From an uncultured Eubacterium sp. (lineage in GTDB: Bacteria; Bacillota; Clostridia; Lachnospirales; Lachnospiraceae), in the NCBI GenBank assembly GCA_934317205.1, contig CAKREL010000027.1, positions 1 through 23,686 of the forward strand: DNA of 23,686 nucleotides, in the 5' to 3' direction. Under the pieces are notes generated by a model. It ran no database searches, had not been told where the DNA came from, and was given only the letters and a program-made list of their open reading frames with translations. This document shows, piece by piece, positions 16,457 to 23,624 of this stretch. Position numbers and translations under genes: made by a program. Position 1 is the stretch's first letter. Each line of letters starts with the position of its first letter.

Positions 16457-16493
16457 CTCACAGCAGGAACGAAAGAATCATTCCTGCTGTGAG
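16457..16493. repeat. Perfect 13-bp hairpin inside the operon
   Basis: CTCACAGCAGGAA (16457-16469) pairs with TTCCTGCTGTGAG (16481-16493) around an 11-base loop. It sits in the 138-base gap between the chelatase and small lipoprotein genes. No T tract follows on the minus strand, so it more likely stabilises the 3' end of the first gene's message or marks a processing site than acts as a full terminator. GTCCGCTTTA at 16426-16435 is a partial inverted copy of the dispersed motif. Confidence 0.55.
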
Positions 16494-16534
16494 ATTGGAT
16501 GTCATTTTTTACTTTTTACTGCACTATGTATCTC

Positions 16535-17761
16535 TTATTTACCTAAAGAATCAATAGCTGCTTTTGTATGATCCACATAAATCTGCTGAACAGCTTCAAT
16601 CTCACCTAAACCAGCAATCTGTGTATCAATCTTATCAAAGTTTCCGCTTGCTGTAAACATGCTCTTCCAGGAATCGTCATCATCGCCTGCCATATCATTG
16701 TTTGCATGATCACCTGCAACAACCATTAACGGTCTTAATACAACGTTTTTGTATCCTGCTTCTTTTACTGCTTCGATAACTGCTTCACAAGCTGTCTCTT
16801 CCGGCTCACCTTCAACAGTTCCGATAAATACATTCTCATATCCAAGTGCTGCCATCTGGGAAGCCATCTGGCTGTAGCTTACTTTTGCTGTATGAGAAGT
16901 ACCATGTCCCATAAATACGAAAGCTGTGCTGTCTGCTTTTGCAGCATCCAGAGAGTCATATCCAGCTGTCTTTACTGCTTCTGCTGTAATATCCTCAGCT
17001 ACTTTTGCTTTGTCTTCATTTACAGCAGTTGCATCTGCTCCTACTTCGCCAAGTAACGGCTCAGCAACAGTTACAGATTCAAATTTATCTTTGTAGTTAT
17101 CAAGTGCTGCTACCAGTTCATCATACTCAGCACCATGCATTAAGTGTGTCGGCTGAACAACCAGGTTCTTTACGCCATTATCAACAGCTCTCTGAAGAGC
17201 CTGATCTACGTTATCAATCTTCTCACCATCTCTTGCCTGTACGTGGTTGATGATGATCTGTGCAGTAAATGCACGTCTTACGGACCAGTCTGGATTTGCA
17301 GCCTGGATTGCTTTCTCAACGCCACCAATATCAGCTACACGACTGTCATTGAAAGATGTACCAAAACTTACAACAAGGATCTCATTCTCGCCGATCTCGT
17401 CCTGATTCAGCGGATCATCCTTGGAAGCATCACCTGTATCTCTGCCGAAATAATCCGGATCAGCATTTTCACCTTCTACTAATTCTTTCTGAGCATCTGT
17501 CAGTTTATCCCATGCTGCTTTTGCAGCTGCACACTGTTCGTCTGTCTTGTCTGTTCTCTCCTGAACATAAATTGCATCGATCAGATCAGCCACCTCATCA
17601 GCTTTTGCCTGATCCTCATTTTCCTCAGCTGCTGCGCTTCCATCCTCTGATGCACTTACTGCAGCATCCTTTCCTGCATTTGCATTGTTGTTTCCACAAC
17701 CTGCAACTAAGCCAACTGCCATGGTAAATACTGCCATTAAGGCAACCATTCTTTTTTTCAT
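16535..17761 (-). CDS. CbiK-like cobaltochelatase, exported lipoprotein
   Basis: This 408-residue lipoprotein has lipobox VAGC (Cys 22). An acidic linker follows, then a short helical segment (about 53-97; AAWDKLTDAQKELV is like FIVAR-type surface repeats). The CbiK/anaerobic cobaltochelatase domain runs from about 125 to 405. Seen motifs are LVVSFGTSF, PTHLMHGAEYDEL (His 206, 209), FMGHGTSH (His 286), GTVEGEP and PLMVVAGDHANNDMAGD (His 352). The His residues correspond to the metal-binding positions of this family. Cytoplasmic CbiK inserts Co into sirohydrochlorin, but the lipobox places this one outside. It could bind cobalt or act on external tetrapyrroles. AAGGAGAAGG precedes the ATG. It is the first gene behind the cobalamin riboswitch. 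Confidence 0.9.
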   Translation of the reverse strand: MKKRMVALMAVFTMAVGLVAGCGNNNANAGKDAAVSASEDGSAAAEENEDQAKADEVADLIDAIYVQERTDKTDEQCAAAKAAWDKLTDAQKELVEGENADPDYFGRDTGDASKDDPLNQDEIGENEILVVSFGTSFNDSRVADIGGVEKAIQAANPDWSVRRAFTAQIIINHVQARDGEKIDNVDQALQRAVDNGVKNLVVQPTHLMHGAEYDELVAALDNYKDKFESVTVAEPLLGEVGADATAVNEDKAKVAEDITAEAVKTAGYDSLDAAKADSTAFVFMGHGTSHTAKVSYSQMASQMAALGYENVFIGTVEGEPEETACEAVIEAVKEAGYKNVVLRPLMVVAGDHANNDMAGDDDDSWKSMFTASGNFDKIDTQIAGLGEIEAVQQIYVDHTKAAIDSLGK

Positions 17762-17859
17762 GTGTCCTTCTCCTTTTAATTATTTATAGATTTTTTACTT
17801 CACAGGGTACAGTCGTTCCGGAAGAATGACATTATCGCAGCTGACATATACATGACTGC

Positions 17860-17897
17860 AAAACAAAAATGCTCCACTCGGATCATCCAAGTGAAGC
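17860..17897 (-). terminator. Expression-platform terminator of the cobalamin riboswitch
   Basis: On the minus strand GCTTCACTTGG (17887-17897) pairs with CCGAGTGGAGC (17871-17881), with two G-U pairs and a five-base loop, and is followed by ATTTTTGTTTT. It lies between the aptamer and the chelatase gene, the expected place for B12-dependent premature termination. Confidence 0.82.
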
Positions 17898-17977
17898 AAT
17901 TCTATCTTCTAAATAATCAATCATTTTGTTCAACAAACAGCACAATCAATAACTCGTGATTCTGGAATATATCCGGT

Positions 17978-18128
17978 ACCAGACAACTGGCAGGTTTCCT
18001 GGCTGAAAGATCAACATACAGATTCGGCCTTCCCAATGCTATATGCAGCAGTGACCAATTTCTGAATCTGCACTCCCTTATCACAGTGACGAGTCTCGTA
18101 CAGGAATTACACCTGTTTCCCTTTTAAC
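17978..18128 (-). promoter_or_regulatory. Cobalamin (B12) riboswitch
   Basis: Reading the minus strand, the conserved blocks appear in order: AAAAGGGAAACAGGTG (18125-18110), AATTCCTG and CACTGTGA in the middle, then the B12 box GCCAGGAAACCTGCC (18003-17989). Spacing fits the AdoCbl-type class. Exact P1 ends are uncertain. With the terminator at 17860-17897 it should lower transcription of the five downstream genes when cobalamin is plentiful. Confidence 0.93.
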
Positions 18129-18262
18129 CATACTTTTGCTTCTTACAGTTTTCGGACAGATCAAAAACATTTCCCCGATCGTTTTGAACTGCTGTTGACT
18201 ATCTTTGCCGTAATACCTGCAAGTGCATGGCACCAACTATCTTTCTCTATGAACTTGAGGTT

Positions 18263-18291
18263 ATCATATCATATCAGATGCTATAATTCAA
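18263..18291 (-). promoter_or_regulatory. Promoter of the riboswitch-controlled operon
   Basis: On the minus strand TTGAAT (18286-18291) and TATGAT (18263-18268) are 17 bases apart. The transcript would start near 18256, about 125 bases before the aptamer core. The remaining leader (18130-18256) and the stretch 18292-18389 hold nothing else I can identify. Confidence 0.65.
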
Positions 18292-18389
18292 CCCCAGACA
18301 TCATACTAATTTTATTTTTTTACACCAAATTCATTACCGTTCACACGCACCATTCGCCATTCATAAAACATCTTTTCAATGAACTTCTG

Positions 18390-18755
18390 TTATCTTATAA
18401 AAGTAGATAGTTTTTTTCCACACAGAACTCCCATTATGCAGCCACAACAGCTTAATAATACATACAATCCTCCCGTTACATATTGATGTTCCTCAAACAG
18501 ACAATATGCCTCCAGGGAAAATGTTGAAAAAGTGGTAAACCCACCACATACTCCGGTTTTCCAGAATAATATCGTATTTTCCGATACTTGATTCCTTCCA
18601 CTTGTAATACCGACAATAAATCCTATCAGAATCGCTCCTATCATATTCGTCATCAATGTCAGCAGTGGAAATCCACTCTTAACAGGAACAAGACTTATAG
18701 CATATCTGCCCATTGCTCCTACAGCTCCGCCAAGAGCTACAAACAAAAATCCCAT
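18390..18755 (-). CDS. crcB: Fluoride channel FluC/CrcB
   Basis: This small membrane protein of 121 residues exports fluoride ions as a dual-topology dimer. The family marks GGAVGAMGRYAIS near the N-terminus, NMIGAILIGF and GVCGGFTTFSTFS (the fluoride-path Phe/Thr/Ser region) are present, with four hydrophobic segments. I start it at ATG 18755 (MGFLF), because GAGGA is 9 bases ahead. The in-frame TTG at 18764 is only one base from that site and is unlikely. It lies 133 bases after the OmpA-domain lipoprotein gene. No fluoride riboswitch is visible in that gap. A single copy is seen, so it is probably the homodimeric type. Confidence 0.9.
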   Translation of the reverse strand: MGFLFVALGGAVGAMGRYAISLVPVKSGFPLLTLMTNMIGAILIGFIVGITSGRNQVSENTILFWKTGVCGGFTTFSTFSLEAYCLFEEHQYVTGGLYVLLSCCGCIMGVLCGKKLSTFIR

Positions 18756-18888
18756 ATGTTTCAAATCCTCTTTTTTATTTCAATCATATTCCTTTCATAG
18801 TACATACTCACTATTTTTTTATCTTCTGACAACGTTCCTATTCTTATCCCATCGCTTAGTGTTCTACGCACTTGAAGTGGTGGAATGC

Positions 18889-20484
18889 TTATTCTGCGTT
18901 CAAGACATATCTGACTTCTACTCGTCTGGATGCTGCGGCATCTTCTTTGCCTTGTTCATCTAGAATAAGATTATTTTTTCCATTGCCGACAACTGCAATC
19001 GTGTTAGTGAGTTCCGGATAACTAGCTTTCATATAATCTGCAACAGTCTGTGCTCTTTCCTCAGAAAGTTTTAAATTGTAAGCCGCATCTCCGGCTGAAT
19101 CTGTATAGCCCTCAACTACGATGGTTGATACCTTGCCTTCCTCTATCGCACTGGATATTACCGGTACATAGGCCGCAAGAAATTGATCCAAATAGGCTTT
19201 TCCCTCTTCTGACAAATCCGCTTTATCCCAGGCAAAAAGCACATTATTATCCATCTGTACTGTTCCCGTTGACTCATCTATCTTCGCAGAATCAAGTCCC
19301 TGCTCTTTGAAAGCTCCCATCAATCCACTTGAGACTTTTGTCTGATTTTCTTTTAACTCTCCCAACTCCTCTTCACTCATACTGCTTACATCAGCATCTG
19401 CCGCTAAATTATCACTTAATTCTCCCTCCCAATAAGTAGAAGACTTGTAAATATAAGGATACCATTTGCCATCAATACAAATGCACAGGCCTCCATCTAA
19501 TCCTCCATTCGGTCGAGCAGTAATCAGGAAAATACCCGAGAGTTCTCCGCCTTCGCCTTTCACATATTCTCCAAGATCATAATCATAGCGACTGGTATTT
19601 TCCCATGTAAGAGCAAACTGATTACCTTCAATCTGTGTAGTTACATTCTCACTTATTCTGCCATCTGCCCACTCAATATAAGAATCATAATCTTCTAGCG
19701 TACTTAACATGACGGAAACTATCCCGTCATATCCTGCAGTAGAATTCTTGGCATACCCCCATTCAAGAATTCCTTCATTTGTTTCTTCTGCCAGAAGCAT
19801 ATCATAGGATCTAAGTCTTGTACTTTGTCCATCCTTAGACAAAATCAGATCCAGCCCATCAAAGCCATAAGAGTATTCAATCCAGTCTTTGCGGTCCTGC
19901 AAGTAATACTCCAGAGGTCCACCATTCTCTTCATCAGTAAACATAGCTTCCAATCCCATATAGAGTTTGTCTCCAACAACTTCATAGGCAAAATGGAAAG
20001 CACTATCTGTCGAATAGGAATACTCTCCACCCTCAGATTCTTTTTCTCTGTCAATCCATCGGGCTAATATATGATCATATTGCCAAAATTCATGCAAAAT
20101 GCTGATCTGTTGGTCTGTCAGACCCATCTCTTCTTTTAACTCTGTATCTGTCTTTCCAACAAAATCAGAATTCAGCAAATCGGAATCTGCTCCCAGCTCT
20201 ACCGGAAGAGTCTGCACTTCAAATTCATCGGAATCTGCAATCTGCAACGTCATATAATCATAATCATCTGCATGCGCATCTGCATAGGAACCATCTTCAT
20301 CTTTATAAAATTCTTCATTCTTATAAATTCCATAAAGGATATATGACTGTGGATCAGATCCCAAATCTATTGTTTCTATTTTTTTAGTTTGTTTTCCGTT
20401 ACTACTATTTTCAACATCAGTCCCACACGCAGTAAATGCCATTGTGCAGATCAAAAGGGTCAGTAATATGCAAATCTTCCTCAT
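18889..20484 (-). CDS. Lipoprotein with C-terminal OmpA-like domain
   Basis: This 531-residue exported lipoprotein has lipobox FTAC (Cys 20). A long N-terminal region (about 30-370), rich in acidic and aromatic residues, is not recognised. SSGLMGAFKE (385-394) is shared with the preceding lipoprotein. The OmpA-like domain (about 410-528) contains VEGYTDSAG (Asp about 462), YNLKLSEERAQTVADYM and SRRVEVRY (Arg about 520-521), the residues used by this family to hold diaminopimelate of peptidoglycan. It therefore probably bridges membrane and cell wall. It sits 26 bases after the smaller lipoprotein gene and shares its promoter. The role of the N-terminal part is unknown. Confidence 0.82.
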   Translation of the reverse strand: MRKICILLTLLICTMAFTACGTDVENSSNGKQTKKIETIDLGSDPQSYILYGIYKNEEFYKDEDGSYADAHADDYDYMTLQIADSDEFEVQTLPVELGADSDLLNSDFVGKTDTELKEEMGLTDQQISILHEFWQYDHILARWIDREKESEGGEYSYSTDSAFHFAYEVVGDKLYMGLEAMFTDEENGGPLEYYLQDRKDWIEYSYGFDGLDLILSKDGQSTRLRSYDMLLAEETNEGILEWGYAKNSTAGYDGIVSVMLSTLEDYDSYIEWADGRISENVTTQIEGNQFALTWENTSRYDYDLGEYVKGEGGELSGIFLITARPNGGLDGGLCICIDGKWYPYIYKSSTYWEGELSDNLAADADVSSMSEEELGELKENQTKVSSGLMGAFKEQGLDSAKIDESTGTVQMDNNVLFAWDKADLSEEGKAYLDQFLAAYVPVISSAIEEGKVSTIVVEGYTDSAGDAAYNLKLSEERAQTVADYMKASYPELTNTIAVVGNGKNNLILDEQGKEDAAASRRVEVRYVLNAE

Positions 20485-20510
20485 ATCATTCCTTTTCCTC
20501 CTAGCTAGGC

Positions 20511-21293
20511 TTAGTTCGCATAAACGCTAAAGAACTGATCTGCCTGATCCACTGCATCCAGATCTAAGCCCAATAGATTGATACCTAACAGATAACGCGG
20601 ATCCTGTTCGTTCACCAAATACACATTGACACCATAATAAGGAACATTATCTGCCTTAAATGTGAATTGTGCTGCGTAGTGTTTCTCACCTAAAAACGTG
20701 ATTTCTTCCACATTATTTTGGAATTCTGTAATCTCTACATCTTCTCCATATATTTCTTTAATCTCTTCCTCCGTCACCACTGAAGTTTCCGCTATGGACT
20801 TTTCTTCAGCCCATACTGCTTGATTATCTAAAACTGAGGCCTTTTGAAGACTCAGTCCAATGTATGTATTTTCATCTTTTGCTTCAAAAACTGTTGATTT
20901 TCCCAATGCAACCATGGATCTTATCAAATTATAAGTAGTTTCTTTATTAGAGGCTTCTATTGGATCTTCATTGTCTATTTTAATGGTGCATCTATTTTCC
21001 AATGTATAAGTATCCGGAAGGGCGATTTTAAATCCAAATCCGGTATTTTCATATCCCTGGGATACATACCTTCCAATCATGTCGTCGCTTACTTCATCCT
21101 CCTCACCGGCATCATCTGCATTTGATCCATCACTTGTATCTGTCGCTTCTTTTACAGCCCCCATCAGTCCACTACTTGATTGAGATGACGTATCATCAGA
21201 CGCCTTGCTCTTTCCTTCGCATCCTACTAATCCTGATAAACACAGACATCCTGCAATAACAAATGCAAAGATTTTAACTTTTTGATTTTTCAT
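20511..21293 (-). CDS. Lipoprotein of unknown function
   Basis: This 260-residue protein has a signal peptide and lipobox LVGC (Cys 25). A Ser/Asp-rich linker holding SSGLMGAVKE (40-49) comes next, and a single alpha/beta-looking domain fills about 75-260 (FGFKIALPDTYTL, then YYGVNVYLVNEQDPRYLLGINLLG). I do not recognise the fold. It is the first gene of a two-gene unit with the OmpA-domain lipoprotein, and the shared SSGLMGA-x-KE segment suggests that they work together or derive from a common module. AGAGGAAAGAGAG precedes the ATG. The promoter is at 21518-21546. Confidence 0.75.
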   Translation of the reverse strand: MKNQKVKIFAFVIAGCLCLSGLVGCEGKSKASDDTSSQSSSGLMGAVKEATDTSDGSNADDAGEEDEVSDDMIGRYVSQGYENTGFGFKIALPDTYTLENRCTIKIDNEDPIEASNKETTYNLIRSMVALGKSTVFEAKDENTYIGLSLQKASVLDNQAVWAEEKSIAETSVVTEEEIKEIYGEDVEITEFQNNVEEITFLGEKHYAAQFTFKADNVPYYGVNVYLVNEQDPRYLLGINLLGLDLDAVDQADQFFSVYAN

Positions 21294-21439
21294 ACTCTCT
21301 TTCCTCTTTCTTTTCCTGCTTATCTATTGAAATAATGTGCTATCTTTTATTGATGCACTATTATCCTCTTCATTCGTGACATACGTTCTGTTCTTGATTA
21401 TGTAAGTACTGTACATAAATCTGATTCTAAAATAAATAT

Positions 21440-21486
21440 GTCAGCTTACGCTGACCAGGATCACGTACCCAGTCTCACGTGCGTTC
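21440..21486. repeat. Intergenic repeat with inverted copy of the 4009 motif
   Basis: GTCAGC-TTAC-GCTGAC (21440-21455) is a perfect hairpin. AGTCTCACGTGCGTTC (21471-21486) is the exact reverse complement of 4009-4024. The block lies in the long leader (about 218 bases) of the lipoprotein mRNA. Confidence 0.55.
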
Positions 21487-21517
21487 GGCTTGAATTTATA
21501 TACTTTCTATTGTTTTT

Positions 21518-21546
21518 ATTGTACCAAGAGAATTTCTATAATTCAA
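21518..21546 (-). promoter_or_regulatory. Promoter of the two-lipoprotein unit
   Basis: On the minus strand TTGAAT (21541-21546) and TACAAT (21518-21523) are 17 bases apart, with start near 21511. It shares TTGAATTATAG with the riboswitch operon promoter at 18263-18291. The rest of the 308-base gap is leader plus the repeat at 21440-21486. Confidence 0.7.
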
Positions 21547-21601
21547 CGTAGATTTTTGCATTATCTTCGAATGTAAAGTTCTCCCTTCCATAGCTGGTTT
21601 C

Positions 21602-23008
21602 TTATTTCCGGAAAACGTCCGAACAGTTTTCTGTCGGTGATCCACGTAAAGCGGACATTCGCTTTAACTCCGGCATCACAATTGCCAGCATTGTAACAAA
21701 ACACAAACTTCCTCCAATTACATTTGATATCGGTTCAGCTAAAAACACACCTCTTGTTCCCATGTGAAATGTATATGGGAACAAATATGTTAATGGTACA
21801 ACTATAAATACTTTTCTAAGTAATGAAAAGAAGATTGCCTGTTTCTTTTTATTTAATGATTTAAATACCGTCTGTCCAATATATTGCAAATCCATAAATA
21901 TAAATGCTGCAAAATATAGCTTCAATGCGTCTATTGCATCTGCCAGTAATTCTTTATCCGTACTGAAAATACCGATTAAGAATTCCGGTACAAAAATAAT
22001 CACACTCCACATGATTGCTGTATAAATAAGAATCATGCACGTCATTACTCCAATTGCTTTTCTGACACGTTTCGGGTACTGAGCCCCATAGTTGTAACTT
22101 AAAATTGGGGAGGTTCCTTCATTCATAGCACAAATCGGTGTCTCTACCATCTGCCGGATGCTTGATACAATTGTCATCACTGATATATAAACATCTCCTC
22201 CGATACCTGACAGCACACTGTTGCAGCATATTGTTACTAAACTATTTGTCAGTTGCATAATAAATCCTGCACTACCAAGACTCACGATATTTTTTGCATC
22301 TGCTCCGCATACTTTCCATTTTGCCTTTGAGAGCATCCGCACTTTTAGTTCCGATTTCTTTCTCAAAAAATAAAATACATATGCTGCTGATAAAGTCTGT
22401 GAAATAATTGTTGCGATTGCCGCTCCTTTTATTCCTAAATGTAATCCAAATATAAATAATGGATCTAAAATCAAATTGGCAACTGCCCCAATTATTACAG
22501 ACAACATGCCTGATGTAGCATAACCTTGTGCATTAATAAACGGATTCATTCCTGTTGCAATCATGGATGGCACTGTTCCTATCAAATAAATCATCATATA
22601 TGGATACGCATAAGATAAACCTTCCTCTGATGCACCAAATAATACCAGAATCGGACTTGCAAACAACATGCCGATTAGCATCAATACCACTCCGCAAATA
22701 CATAGCATTGAAAATGATGTATTCATAATTGTTTCAGCTTTTTTTGTATTCCCTTGTCCTCTATTAATGGAAAATAAGGGTGCACCGCCACTTCCGAACA
22801 AATTACTGAATGCGGTGATAATCACAATAATTGGAAAACATAAGCCAACCGCTCCAAGTGCTGTTGTTCCAACTGCAGGAATTCTGGCAATATAAATTCG
22901 ATCCACGATATTATACAAAAGACTCAATATCTGCGCCACCAGCATCGGTAATGCCGCTCCTAAAATATTTCCTGTAATTGTTCCATGTTCAAAATCAATT
23001 CGTTTCAT
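21602..23008 (-). CDS. MATE-family multidrug exporter
   Basis: This 468-residue membrane protein from the MATE group exports drugs or metabolites with Na+ or H+. About twelve hydrophobic segments form two similar halves. The first half opens GNILGAALPMLVAQILSLLYNIVDRIYI, and NPFINAQG and EGTSPILSYNYGA are typical family stretches. The ATG is preceded by AAAGGA. The last residues after MPELK (RMSALRGSPTENCSDVFRK) are read from a dispersed repeat (21646-21662) and a small hairpin (about 21619-21637), so the natural C-terminus was probably replaced. An extended -10 lies at 23040-23045. The substrate is unknown. Confidence 0.92.
   Translation of the reverse strand: MKRIDFEHGTITGNILGAALPMLVAQILSLLYNIVDRIYIARIPAVGTTALGAVGLCFPIIVIITAFSNLFGSGGAPLFSINRGQGNTKKAETIMNTSFSMLCICGVVLMLIGMLFASPILVLFGASEEGLSYAYPYMMIYLIGTVPSMIATGMNPFINAQGYATSGMLSVIIGAVANLILDPLFIFGLHLGIKGAAIATIISQTLSAAYVFYFLRKKSELKVRMLSKAKWKVCGADAKNIVSLGSAGFIMQLTNSLVTICCNSVLSGIGGDVYISVMTIVSSIRQMVETPICAMNEGTSPILSYNYGAQYPKRVRKAIGVMTCMILIYTAIMWSVIIFVPEFLIGIFSTDKELLADAIDALKLYFAAFIFMDLQYIGQTVFKSLNKKKQAIFFSLLRKVFIVVPLTYLFPYTFHMGTRGVFLAEPISNVIGGSLCFVTMLAIVMPELKRMSALRGSPTENCSDVFRK
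21646..21662. repeat. Dispersed motif copy inside the MATE gene end
   Basis: GTAAAGCGGACATTCGC is the third copy of the motif at 3968-3984 and 9577-9593, all in the same orientation. Here it is read through as codons for the MATE C-terminal tail. Next to it CCGAACAG/CTGTCGG (about 21619-21637) can fold with one bulge. Confidence 0.6.
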
Positions 23009-23039
23009 ATTATCATTCCTTTTTCTTTCCTTGACTCTA

Positions 23040-23093
23040 AGTATAACACGGATTAAACTATATAAAAAATATGGTTTTTGTATAGCAATACAA
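23040..23093 (-). promoter_or_regulatory. Promoter and possible operator of the MATE gene
   Basis: Minus-strand TGTTATACT gives an extended -10 (TATACT at 23040-23045) with a poor -35. About 33 bases upstream, TTGTAT-4-ATACAA (23078-23093) is a perfect inverted repeat flanked by AT-rich arms (about 23061-23072 and 23093-23104). It could be an operator. Confidence 0.45.
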
Positions 23094-23147
23094 TATTTTT
23101 ATATCGTTATTCAATGAACACTTATTCTAAAAAGTAGGAGATATTAC

Positions 23148-23188
23148 AAGCAAAACATGTATTTCTCCGTGAAAAACACGTTTTGCTT
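23148..23188. repeat. Long imperfect hairpin, T-rich on plus side
   Basis: AAGCAAAAC (23148-23156) pairs with GTTTTGCTT (23180-23188), and the pairing continues inward with two mismatches. ATTCTCATTTTTTC follows on the plus strand, but no plus-strand gene leads into it. The stretch 23189-23311 holds no other signal. Confidence 0.5.
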
Positions 23189-23311
23189 ATTCTCATTTTT
23201 TCTTACTTTTTTATATTTTCTGTTATGGCATTCATTAATCTTTCTTTTTCCTGTTTCTCTTTTTCCTTACCTATCTACTACACAAACCCTGTAAACCCCT
23301 TTATTTTCAAC

Positions 23312-23356
23312 AAAAAAGGACACAAGACAGGCTTTTGTATTACCTGTTTTGTATCC
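23312..23356 (-). terminator. Rho-independent terminator after guaA tail
   Basis: On the minus strand CCTGTCTTGTGTCC (23318-23331) forms the 3' arm opposite 23343-23356, with one mismatch and one wobble pair, and TTTTTTG follows. It stands 65 bases past the guaA stop codon, where the original guaA terminator would be. Confidence 0.78.
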
Positions 23357-23420
23357 TTATTTGTGGATAGTATTTTTTGCTAATTTAGTGAACAGTGTTC
23401 GTTACAAAATGACAATTTGT

Positions 23421-23612
23421 TTATTCAAACTCCACAGTTCCGGTCGGCTTTGGTGTGAAGTCATAAAGCACACGATTGATTCCGGCAACTTCGTGTGTGA
23501 TACGATCTGTGATATGAACCATCAGTTCATGTGGAATCTCAGCAACAGTTGCGGTCATAACGTCTGTTGAGCATACTGCACGAACAATACAGCACCATTC
23601 AAAAGCACGTTT
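23421..23612 (-). pseudogene. guaA: GMP synthase C-terminal fragment (5'-truncated)
   Basis: The minus-strand frame ending TAA at 23421-23423 reads YKRAFEWCCIVRAVCSTD, then MTATVAEIPHEL, DRITHEVAGINRVLYD and finally KPTGTVEFE. This is the C-terminal end (about 60 residues) of glutamine-hydrolysing GMP synthase, the dimerisation part, matching the known RAV-SSVDGMTA and INRVVYD-KPP-TIEWE pattern. An in-frame stop codon (23625-23627) lies just upstream, and no start codon or ATPase domain precedes it, so the rest of the gene is missing here. The frame is intact, which suggests recent separation. guaA ends are known integration sites of genomic islands, and that is the likely cause. Confidence 0.85.
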
Positions 23613-23624
23613 GTACGTGCTTTT
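23601..23624. other. Palindrome at the guaA fragment junction (candidate att core or terminator)
   Basis: AAAAGCACGT (23601-23610) and ACGTGCTTTT (23615-23624) are perfect arms around TTGT, with two more T after it on the plus strand. It overlaps the first codons of the guaA fragment. It could be a plus-strand terminator for an element to the right, or the inverted-repeat core of a recombinase attachment site. The remaining bases 23628-23686 hold nothing recognisable. Confidence 0.45.

Noticed and set aside
18756..18888. Fluoride riboswitch ahead of the FluC gene
   Set aside because: I looked on the minus strand for the conserved GGNGAUG and CUGAUG blocks and did not find a convincing set.
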